This document shows positions 27,613 through 36,152 of a stretch of DNA of 64,000 nucleotides, piece by piece (position 1 is the first letter of the stretch; the number at the start of each line of letters is the position of its first letter). The stretch spans positions 7,649,001 to 7,713,000 of the forward strand of contig JAZGTH010000015.1 in the NCBI GenBank assembly GCA_036877525.1. Direction: 5' to 3'. Origin of the DNA: Chromobotia macracanthus. Lineage: Eukaryota > Chordata > Actinopteri > Cypriniformes > Botiidae. Under the pieces are notes generated by a model. It ran no database searches and was not told the origin of the DNA. It saw only the letters and a list, made by a program, of their open reading frames with translations. The translations under genes were made by a program, and so were the position numbers.

Positions 27613-30600
27613 CTACCATGTTAGCATCACGGTACCTGTTATTAATACCATGATAGTACCACAGTATAATTTCCAAAATACACACAGTTTCTTGGTGCTT
27701 GTTTTTGGTTAGTTTCCTTATATAACAGGAACGATGATGAACAGCTGTGAAACGTGTTTCTCTCTCTCTGTCTCTCTCAGAGTTGTTTGCGACAGAACAA
27801 GCTCATGTTCGTATGCTGAGCGTACTGCAGACCTTGTTTTCTCGCCCACTGGAGAGGGAGGAGATCATGAGTGTGACAGAACTGGCTGCCATCTTCCCCA
27901 ACCTGGATGAGATTATAGAGATGCACTGTATGTTAATATCTCTATATCTGCTTGTGTGTATATATGTATGTATGCACAAAAATATGGACAGTCTTAAAAT
28001 AGCCAGAATTCCTTTTTTTAGATGCTTTCTATGAGAACCTGAAAAAAATGCGTCAGGATGACAGTTACATTGTTAAAAAAATAAGCCCACCACTTCTGAA
28101 CAGGGTAAGTGGCTTACACTGCATTAAATACTAGTTTTGCACGTTTGAATAGACTGTTATTCAGAATTCCTTTTAGAAGTATAAACTTGACTGTGATGCA
28201 GTAATGTGTCTTGTGTTCTATAGTTCAGTGGGTCTGAGGGGGAATGGTTTCAGAAGCTCACCGCACGCTTCTGTAGTCACCAGTCCTGGGCTCTGGACCA
28301 GATAAAAATCAAACAGAAGAAGGATGCCCGTTTTAATGCTTTCATACTGGTACGTCAACACAATATATTGTGGCTAATGTTATTTTAACTATTCAGTAGT
28401 CACAAAAGTGTATTGCAACCATTTAAAAGTATTAGCATGATCAATTTACTGGAGATTTGTGTCTGAATACGTGCATTTGGGTTTGTGGTGTGTGTGTTTT
28501 AGGAAGCAGAGAGTAAACCACAGTGTAGGAGACTACAGCTGAAGGATATCATCCCCATCGAGATGCAAAGACTTACTAAGTATCCTCTTCTGCTGGAGAA
28601 CATTGCCAAGAACACAGGTGTGTTCTTCAAAACTAATCACACCTCATTTCCTTTTATGCAAACTGTGCAATACAAAGTGCTAAACAAGTGCAAATTGGCC
28701 CCTATATATATATGTATATTTAGACTATTATATAAATATATTTATTTTATATGCTATAGATGAATAAAACCACGGCAATACATTTGGATAAATAATAACT
28801 AGTGTCTGTTTTTCACAGAGGATGAAACAGAAAAAGCTGACATTACCCAAGCAGCAGAATGTTGTCGCAGGATCCTCAACCATGTTAATGAAGAAGTGAA
28901 ACTCATGGAGAATCTGCTGGTGAGCACAGAGAAGCTCCTTACAACACTCAGGCTTTGGGAATATGTAGATCTGAAGTTGTGTGGATGTATTAAACTAGAA
29001 ATGTGTTTTAGCTGGTAGAGATTCTGCTCTATACTGGCTTTAATTCTACTACAGTCCTACAATTCTACTATATATATATATATATATATAAAAGAAACCA
29101 CTATCATGCTTTAAGATGTTGGTAATATCTGTAAATTCTTGTTCTTCAAAATATCAACCCATCTGTCTTGACTCAGATTTTGAAAGAGTATCAACGCAAG
29201 CTGGACACCTCAGGGCTGAAGCCTAGCAATGATCTGTACACTGAGTACAAGGTGAGATATGTTTTATCCTGTATCATATAGGTTTGCACACTGCTAAATC
29301 ATGCTGTGGGACTGATTTGATATTCACTTTTCTTCTGTAGAGCATTGATCTGACCTCCAGGAAGATGTTGTTTGAAGGTCCTTTGACATGGAAGGTGACG
29401 ACTAAGGAGAAAGCAATTGGTAACCTCAGTTTTAATGCAATTAGACCAGTTTGTTTGCTGGCTGTCAGCATTGCAGATCTATAGATAGCACTTTTACTCT
29501 CTGTGTTTGTGTGTGTATTTGCAGATGTGCACTGTGTGCTGCTGTCAGATCTGTTGGTGCTGCTGCAGAAGCAGGATGATAAGATGGTTTTAAAATGTCA
29601 GAGCAAAAGCATCATCGCTGCCCAGGAGGGCAAACAGATGTTAAGTCCCATTATCAAACTGGAATCTGCTTTTCTGAGAGATGTGGCCACTGGTAAGTTA
29701 GAATTTGAGAGTTTGTGTTACAGGATGTACCGAAGTACTGGTAGTAACCCATGACTGAAGTACTGGTAGTAACCCATGACTGAAGTACTGGTAGTAACCA
29801 ATGACTGAAGTACTGGTAGTAACCCATGACTGTACTATTTATTGTGTATTTTACATGCATGTTAATTTAAGTTATATATATTTACAGTAGCTTTAATATT
29901 TAAATAATGAAGCAAGATTCAATAGCACATCAGTTCATGCTGTTTTCGACTTTGTTTTGTCAACCCTAGTTTATGTGTTATGTATTCTGAGGAACATGAG
30001 TCTGATATGCAGCTATGTTTGTTTCTAACCATCAGACCCAAAGGCTCTGTATGTCATCTTCACCTGGGACAGTGGAGCACAGATCTACGAGCTAGTGGCT
30101 CAGTCTGCCGTGGAGAAAAAAAAGTGAGTGTGTGAGGCAATAGAGGCATCTTAGACAGAAGATTATGATTGACAGGCAGATGATCTGAAACTGAGCTTTT
30201 AATATCCCTTTAATTTGATCTGCCACTCACATTTTCTGCTTCAGCTGGACGGAGGTGATTAAGTCTGCTGTTGATGACCTGAAAAAGAGAGGAGGAGGGA
30301 GTAAGCTGGACAGACACAGAGCTGGCAGCGTGCCCACCACCGCCATTGGACCTGCTTACGCTGCGTAAGTGTTTTTTTTCTCTTACTGGCACTACAGGCC
30401 AGTAAGAGAAGATGTGGCCCTTTATGGTTCTCATCTCACACCTCACAACTTTTTATTTCTCTTTTTAGTTACCAACCCCCTCTGAGTCCCACTGAAAACG
30501 GAGCAGACTTATTAAAAACCCGCAGTGGTGAGTATTTTTTTCTCTTTGAAATGCATCTCAGTGGTTTTGCCATTATATTTATTACAGGTGGGGGAAAAAT

Positions 30601-32336
30601 CTTTAAAAGTATATTTTGATAGTGATATGAAGTGATATTTTGGCTTAAGACAGTGTATCAATATTCTCACACAAAGAAAATGCATTTTTAATTTAGTTCT
30701 GAATATTTTTGGAATATTGAGTCAGAGCATGGCAAAAAGCTCTATTGCATTATGTCAATACATACTCAGTTAATTCTATTTGACCAAAATCCAAACTATA
30801 CACTATATATAGAAATACTATCACATTACATTATTAATAATGTAACCCAAATTTTGACTAAATGTCATACATGAGATCCCTGCTGATTCCCACCCCATTA
30901 TTTACTGTGCTTCTGTTTTCACTCTAGCCCGATATAAGGAACATCTAACTGATGAGAAGAGCATCAATTCAGAATCTTCACTCATAGACTACCTAGCAGC
31001 CAATGGCTTTGACCTGCTCACACACAGCCAAACCCCTCCAGAAAAATTGTCTGTATGTGCTTTGGACGAAGGTCAGCATATATGCAGTTTTATGCCATTC
31101 TAAAAGATTGTGATAAACGCACAAAATGAAACAGCATACTTATTTTCATTTTACTTCTCCCACAGTCAAGTGTTTGAAGAGGCTATTGGTTAAGAGTATT
31201 AGCCTGTCAGATGACTTGCAGACTGTTGGAGAGAATGGAGAGGCAGGGCCTGAAAGCCAGGAGACAGATGGTTGTCAATCATCAGGTACTGCACATATGT
31301 TGCTTTAGGTTCTTTAATCTCAGGGGGCTCAAGGTTATGAAGGTTATTCATTAAAAATATTGCTGAGGTATGCTGGGCCTTCCTGACCAAACAATTACTG
31401 CACAGATTGTAGATTGTTATTGAAGAATGAGGCATTTAAAACTATATTGAACCCAACAGCAAACCACAGACAACAACTTACTGTTGGCGCTCTTGCTAAT
31501 TGGCCATGAGAGTGTTGTGGTGATTGATTGGATCCAATTTGTTTTTATTCTCCTATTTACACAGCCAAGCTGAGATACAAACACGTTTTTAACACAAACG
31601 GAATAGATATCCAGCAAATGAAACATTTTTGTTGGGGTGTTGATCGATTTTCAACAGCATTTCACAGAAATGATTTACTTGCTTTTTTAACATTATAGAT
31701 AAAACTCAGAGGAAAAAATAATCTTGTCAGAATGAATCAGATTCTGATTATGTATGTTTCTGCTGATACACAGCTAGACCTCTCATTTTTTCCCCTCTTA
31801 GTGGAGGAATCCACAACAGATGACAAAACTGAGGGAGAAGAAGGTGGAGGAGATGCAAGCGAAAAAGGAGAAGAAAGAGAGATCAGCACTCCTCTAGTGC
31901 TTTCTCAGGAGCGCATGGAGGAGGTGAAGAGGAGCCTTCAGGCGCTCGAGGAGCAGATCAGCAGACTGCAGGTAAGGAGATGAGCATAAAGGTGGAGATG
32001 AATGAAGATGCAATTATGCATTTCTTAAATGTTCAGACAAGTGAATGAGGAGGAGAAAACTCTAAACAACAAAATGGCCCAGTGATGCTCTGGAATGACA
32101 ACATAATAAAGAAAAAATGTCTGTGTGGTAGAAAGCAGTCACACTGTTTTGACAGCAGTTCTGAGGAAGACAAAAGAAATAAAGGGGTTTCATTTGACTG
32201 AGTGAAATAAGCTGAGAGAGGTGTCCTGACTAATATTGTCTCTGTGTGTGTGTGTTTCTAGGCTATTGAAGAGGACCATCATAAATTGCAGGAAATCCTT
32301 GCTAAGTATTCACTTCAGGGGGGCCATTACAACTGA
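12937..32336 (+). CDS. arhgef1: Rho guanine nucleotide exchange factor 1 (p115-RhoGEF), whole coding span
   Basis: The protein couples G-alpha-12/13 receptors to RhoA: the RGS-homology domain binds and inactivates activated G-alpha-13 and the DH-PH module loads RhoA with GTP, at the plasma membrane. Coding exons: 12937-12963, 14651-14737, 15113-15226, 16101-16199, 17293-17335, 17523-17628, 18000-18140, 21277-21306, 21909-22026, 22174-22228, 22536-22568, 23171-23347, 23845-23980, 25259-25270, 26860-27008, 27321 or 27329-27511, 27781-27927, 28022-28104, 28224-28349, 28503-28617, 28819-28919, 29177-29251, 29341-29419, 29525-29692, 30036-30123, 30245-30364, 30469-30527, 30928-31071, 31166-31285, 31802-31971, 32262-32336. 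With all exons (27329 acceptor) the total is 3180 nt, about 1,059 residues; without 26860-27008 about 1,012. Human is about 912. Identity rests on close block matches to human p115. Whether it is the a or b fish copy is not known. Confidence 0.95.
14651..22026 (+). CDS. arhgef1: arhgef1 exons for the acidic GAP motif and RGS-homology domain
   Basis: Nine exons from 14651 to 22026 encode residues about 10-255. Residues 28-32 read EDEDF, followed by EN: this is the acidic motif just ahead of the RGS box that p115 uses for its GAP activity on G-alpha-13. The RGS-homology domain follows (blocks SRPTHLLVFIHHV, LCYLHADVF, FYNSFLDKGA, LRVTVPNSIAFELDRTRPD, QLEDFRQKRMMGMTP, AVAFYMKHLGVKT). Exon phases agree throughout. 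The exon at 21277-21306 is only 30 nt. The last donor, at 22026/22027 (GTTAGC), is weak. Confidence 0.93.
14841..14995 (+). mobile_element. tRNA-derived SINE, plus orientation
   Basis: It starts ATCCTGTAGCTCAGCTGG (A-box-like) and has an anticodon-arm-like stretch. The B box is damaged, and it ends in GCTTTGGATGAAAACGTCTACC plus the tail. It lies in the intron after the acidic-motif exon. Confidence 0.72.
15592..15839. mobile_element. TTAAAGGGATAGTTCACC fold-back element (Angel-like)
   Basis: Left end TTAAAGGGATAGTTCACC and right end GGTGGACTGTTCCTTTAA are imperfect inverted copies. The inner part is worn. It lies in the arhgef1 intron between 15226 and 16101. Confidence 0.72.
17704..17865 (-). 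mobile_element. tRNA-derived SINE, minus orientation, nearly full length
   Basis: It contains ATTTGGCAGACACTTTTATCC, then AGTGTCTTACAGACTG, the B-box complement GAGAATCAAACCC, and CTCTACCAGCTACAGGAAC at the head. It is the best preserved of the SINE copies here. Confidence 0.78.
18141..21276 (+). other. arhgef1: arhgef1 intron of 3.1 kb
   Basis: It contains one fold-back element (18967-19277). I see no exon with matching phase and good splice sites. A G/A-rich stretch lies at about 20130-20275. Confidence 0.6.
18967..19277. mobile_element. TTAAAGGGA...CCCTTTAA fold-back element (Angel-like), well preserved
   Basis: Left end TTAAAGGGAGAGTCACCC and right end GGCGAACTATCCCTTTAA match inversely. 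The centre contains CATTGAAAGTCAATAG-like words typical of the family (CCTATTGACTTTCAATG). Confidence 0.78.
22174..27008 (+). CDS. arhgef1: arhgef1 exons for the variable linker (with small and cassette exons)
   Basis: Exons 22174-22228, 22536-22568, 23171-23347, 23845-23980, 25259-25270 and 26860-27008 encode a serine/proline-rich, poorly conserved linker between the RGS-homology and DH domains. The exon at 22536 has two usable donors (22541/22542, giving 6 nt, or 22568/22569, giving 33 nt), both frame-neutral. The 25259 exon is a 12-nt microexon with full splice sites. The 26860-27008 exon (149 nt) encodes a basic, serine-rich stretch (RRSESL, RSRSDVDLQ) and disturbs the frame unless a downstream acceptor is shifted. 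Confidence 0.75.
24820..24889 (-). mobile_element. Short tRNA-like SINE head, different family
   Basis: On the minus strand it reads GGTGTGGCATAGTGGCTAAA ... GCGGGTTCGATCTTG, an A-box/B-box pair. It lacks the GTTCCTGTAGCTC head of the other SINEs here. The tail is not clear. Confidence 0.5.
25259..25270 (+). CDS. arhgef1: arhgef1 12-nt microexon
   Basis: TTTTACAG precedes AAGGAAGACAAG, followed by the donor GTGGGT. It adds four residues (part of RRKTR) without changing the frame, so it may be alternatively used. No expression evidence is available. Confidence 0.55.
26390..26851 (+). repeat. Long pyrimidine (C/T) tract before a cassette exon
   Basis: For about 460 bases the + strand is almost all C and T, with local tandem copies of TCTCCTCAACCCTCC-like words at about 26560, 26730 and 26805. 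It ends at the acceptor of exon 26860-27008. Such tracts can bind pyrimidine-tract splicing factors and can form triplex DNA; neither is shown here. Confidence 0.85.
27321..29251 (+). CDS. arhgef1: arhgef1 exons for the DH (RhoGEF) domain
   Basis: Exons 27321/27329-27511, 27781-27927, 28022-28104, 28224-28349, 28503-28617, 28819-28919 and 29177-29251. The first carries the pre-DH block PNWRELAPSDSL...KRETKRQEVIN, the rest the Dbl-homology helices (LFATEQAHVRML, FPNLDEIIEMH, IPIEMQRLTKYPLLLE, AAECCRRILNHVNEEV). The catalytic surface motif QRLTKYPLLL in the third conserved region is intact. Two acceptors are possible for the first exon: TTGTAG at 27320 and GAAG at 27328. Confidence 0.93.
27565..27609. 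repeat. (AT)n microsatellite
   Basis: About 22 AT units lie in the intron just after the donor at 27511. A shorter AT run is at 29068-29091. Confidence 0.95.
29341..30364 (+). CDS. arhgef1: arhgef1 exons for the PH domain
   Basis: Exons 29341-29419, 29525-29692, 30036-30123 and 30245-30364 encode the pleckstrin-homology domain: LFEGPLTWKVT, VHCVLLSDLLVLLQKQDDK, PIIKLESAFLRDVAT, ALYVIFTWDSGAQIYELVAQS and the C-terminal helix with its Trp (NWTEVIKSAVDDLKK). These match human p115 block by block. The domain supports RhoA binding and membrane contact. Confidence 0.92.
29733..29832. repeat. 25-bp minisatellite, four copies
   Basis: The unit AAGTACTGGTAGTAACCCATGACTG (shown as AAGTACTGGTAGTAAC + CCATGACTG) occurs four times in exact tandem, with one C-to-A change in the third copy. 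It starts 40 bases after a PH-domain exon donor. Confidence 0.95.
30469..32336 (+). CDS. arhgef1: arhgef1 C-terminal exons with coiled coil and stop
   Basis: Exons 30469-30527, 30928-31071, 31166-31285, 31802-31971 and 32262-32336. A low-complexity start is followed by a region beginning SLIDYLAANGFDLL, then an acidic, Glu-rich stretch and a heptad-like helix (ERMEEVKRSLQALEEQI, then EEDHHKLQEILAKYS). In p115 the C-terminus mediates self-association through such a coil. Stop is TGA at 32334-32336. Confidence 0.9.
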
Positions 32337-35300
32337 GGAACATTACAACCTGCTGTTACAGGTGAATGTTAAACTGCATACAAAATACATGTTTTAGGTT
32401 TATATTTTATTACAGTTATTGTTATGTAGTACCACTTAGAGCTGGGTGTTACATTGAATATCAACAGTATAATTACATGATTATTTCTGGCAAATATAAA
32501 TGTAAAATGAAGCAACATTATGAATATCACAATTATTTTAATGTGCTTTCATATAATTTTTAACCAGATTTGTACTGTATTTTACTGCATTAAACATTTA
32601 AATCTACAATCTGCAGCAATGGCTTTTTTAGTTAAAATGGTGGTTCATTTGATTAACTTGATGCCATTTTACAGCAAAAACATAAATTCATAAATCAATA
32701 AATCAAAAAATAAATTCAATTGCTGAAAATAATCACTAATAATAACTTAAGCTATCAATTTTCATCATCTGTTCTGTTTGTCCCCAGATCACTGTGTGTG
32801 CTGGACTCGTGTAAAAGGGGCTTTTGGAGGATTCTATGATTGACTAATATTGCCTGAATTTCCTGCTGTTCTCGTCTCAGCTGTCCTTTCAGAAGACTGA
32901 CAGCAGGCCTCAGGCAGTTTTCAAGTCACTGAGAAATGAAATAGAGCAGTTATTGTGAAATTATGGTAATCCTTGAGCATGAATGTGTGTGTATGTCTAT
33001 TTTGAGAGGAATGAGAGTGACAGTCTTGCCAAAAGATTCCAAAGAAATGTGCAACAACTAGAGACAAATCAAAAAGAAAGCTAAGTTAACTAAAAGTTAA
33101 GCCTGTCTAAGCATGTCAGAAGTAGTTTAGTGCCAGGAGACTATTTATATTCATACAAATATAGCTGCAACTCTGAATTCAGTTGTCGTATATAAAGCCT
33201 GCTACTGAGACAGTAGTTATTTAGTCAAGATTTCTATCAGATTATATAAACAAATAATGTGCCCTTTCATTTATTATTAAAATCAACAGTGAGCAGCCAT
33301 GCTGATTTTTTTTCTTTGCCAAAACATATATTTTCAACAAATCATGAAATGTTTTCTCACCCAAAAATGTATTACCATGCCACATTTATTGTAAATAACA
33401 GACATTAAAATGGATGTATGTAGATTTCCTAGCAGAGGAAATCCTTTATATCCCTGCATGGCCAAACTGTAGTAATGAGTAAAAACATGCAGTTTTGTTT
33501 TGCCGTTTTCTGTTAGTTAAATGGAATTCTGTGTCTTCCTACCAGAAATTCCGTTTTTGCATGGTGAACAACAGGAATGAAAAATGTTATGTAGGACAGT
33601 TTATTGCATGGAACAGGAGAAAAGAGAAGATTTTGAGGGAGGTGAGGCTGGTTCGCCTGACCTTCCAGGGTGAAACTAAGAAGGTTTGTGCAAGATTTAA
33701 TGTTGAGAGATCTAGTTAGGGTTTGACACTTTGGTTTGGGTTTGGAAATCTAGTGTGTAGCATTTCAAATCTAATACATACATACAGGCCACAAATGTAC
33801 TTCTATACATTTATTTTTTCGGTTGTTATAACAAATGAAGGCAGGCACAATGTATAACAGACTCCGATGCAGATGTTTATTAATCTAGTGTAGAAATGCA
33901 GATTGAGCTCTGGTAGGTAGATACAGATCATAGTACACATTACCTGTTTGTGTGTGAATCTATGCAAAACCATGAGACGCGTATAAATGTCATTTCCAGT
34001 TTCAGACAAATTGGGGATTGGTGGAGGAAGATTACAGGATTTTCATTTGCCTGTTTCCTATGCTTGATCTATCAGTTTGTGTTTTCTGTAATTGATTGTA
34101 ATTGTCATTGCTTCTCAGTTTTGTTTTTTATTTTGTTTTGTTAAGAGTTGGTTTGTCAGCTTTAGCAGGACCAAAGAGTTAAACGTATATCAGAAGATAG
34201 ATAGAGATACATATTTGCTTGTTAAAGCACGAGAAGGTTAGCTGTAAATGAGAATGACTCTCTGGGATGAAAGGGGTGGGGTTTGATCCAAATGTCCATC
34301 CCTCTCCAAACTCCGAGTGCTCCACCTTACTGCTGGATCAACCCACAAAATGGTGAAGTGGATTGTTTATATATGTAATGGCTTATAATCCTATTAAAGC
34401 CTGAAGGACTTCAACGTTGGCTCAGAACTGAACTGCTGTATCTGTTATAAAGAAGAATGCATGTCCACATCTGATCATGTTCTTCAGCTTAAGGGACCAG
34501 TTTGCTCTCTCTTGTGTACTTTTTGCCTTATAAGGTAACCAAACCACAGAAGACCAGGTAATTCCAAAGGTTTCAAAATGACATTACAGCATTTCAGAGT
34601 TTGGAGGCAGAGATGATGGGTTTTCTCACCAGTACTGTAATTATGATCTCCTGCAACATGCATTTATAATGCACCTGCAGCCCTCAACCCCACTGCCTAG
34701 ACTTTTCTTTGATATTGTAGTGTGATTTATACTGGTAGGTCAAACTTGTTGTAATTATCTGAATTATTTTGTTTTTAGCTGTCTTATTTTCATACTCTTC
34801 TCAGCTGTTTACAAGCGTCATAAAATGGTTTACTTATCTAAGTCTCGCTTTCACATTCAAACAACCAGCGATCCTGGTAGCTGATAATATGGCCTTAGGT
34901 TGTTCCTAATTTTATGCTCATATTTTATGCTCTTTTAGAAGTAATGAACAAAAAAAACCATTTAAAGGTAGCACAAGATGACTTTCTTACACTTTTTCTT
35001 ATTATCCAGCTGTCTTTCTGATCGCACAATTTTTCTGTTTGCATTTGCTTGGACGGGTGGTTTATGTGTTTTCTGTTTGTGCTGTTTTTTTCAAACCTAT
35101 GTAATTACAATATGTACTATGCATTGCCTATTATAAAAGGAGGAATGAGTGAAAAGCCAATGACACCCTTAACCAGACTAACCCTAAAAGGCATCACTCT
35201 ATGTCAATTACATGGCAAGAGTTAATTGCTGTTTTTTTTGTGTGATGTGGCAATGACTGCAGTTTTGAATGAAGAAATGTTCCAGTTTAACCATGAACTA

Positions 35301-35930
35301 AATGATAAGGGTTTTGGGTGAAGTGTCTCTCTCACTTCTTAAACTTTTGATTTGTATCCATTCTTATATATATACATACATACATGCATACATACATACA
35401 TAGTGGTATAGCTGTAAGTTTAAATGTATTTATGGGGTGCCTTGTGCAGATTTTGGGTTTTTTTCCTTTCAAAGGGCTCATTTAATCCTGCTGACACTTT
35501 GTCTTTGTCCATGCAGCAGTGTCAGTACGAAATACTAAATATCAAATCTGCTTTTGGAAAATATGATATTTTGTAAACTCGCACCCATACGTTCAGTGCA
35601 TCAGTGATTCCTACTGCCCACCAAATTGTAGTTGAACCCATTAGTTGTTATTCTTAAAACTGTCTGAGTGCTTTTAGTACCCACAGCCACAGCAATGTAG
35701 TGAAATAGTGAAAGGTTTATTAAAATGATCTTTCAAACCCTCTGACATCATGTCTGCCTTTTATGTAATGCTGTGTACAGAAGTCCATTCACCATTGCTG
35801 TCCGTCTATATAAATGATTATGCAAGAACTGTTCTGTGTATTTGGGCTTTGATTTTATATGTAAGATACTCAAGAAAAAATTAGGTACTTTTTATTACTC
35901 TTTTTTTAATAAATGGCCAAAAATGATTTT
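32337..35930 (+). other. arhgef1: arhgef1 3' untranslated region
   Basis: No coding exon is evident. A good donor (ACAG|GTGAAT, 32361/32362) and acceptor (TCCCCAG, ending 32787) could remove an intron from the UTR. It would lie only 25 nt after the stop, so it should not trigger decay. AATAAA signals occur at 32697-32702 and at 35908-35913; the second fits a long UTR that stops about 200 bases before cd79a. A (TACA)n run is at about 35370-35402. Confidence 0.55.
35908..35913 (+). terminator. candidate poly(A) signal of arhgef1
   Basis: Canonical AATAAA followed by a T-rich stretch within 30 bases. It is the last such signal before the cd79a start codon at 36153. Confidence 0.5.
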
Positions 35931-36152
35931 ATTGTGTTTATTTGTAGTTATTACATCAATTTGTAAACTAAGAAATTAAAAATGTATTACTGTGTGACCA
36001 AAAGGGCAATAAGAAAAGGGTGGGTGTACAGTAGATCAAACAGGAAAAGAAGCTAGTCGGACAAACTTAATTTGCAGAAGGGTCTGCATCACTGACTTCT
36101 TTTATTTTGAACAGCAATAAGCTTTGTTTAGAGTTTGTCTGGTTTTAAGAAG

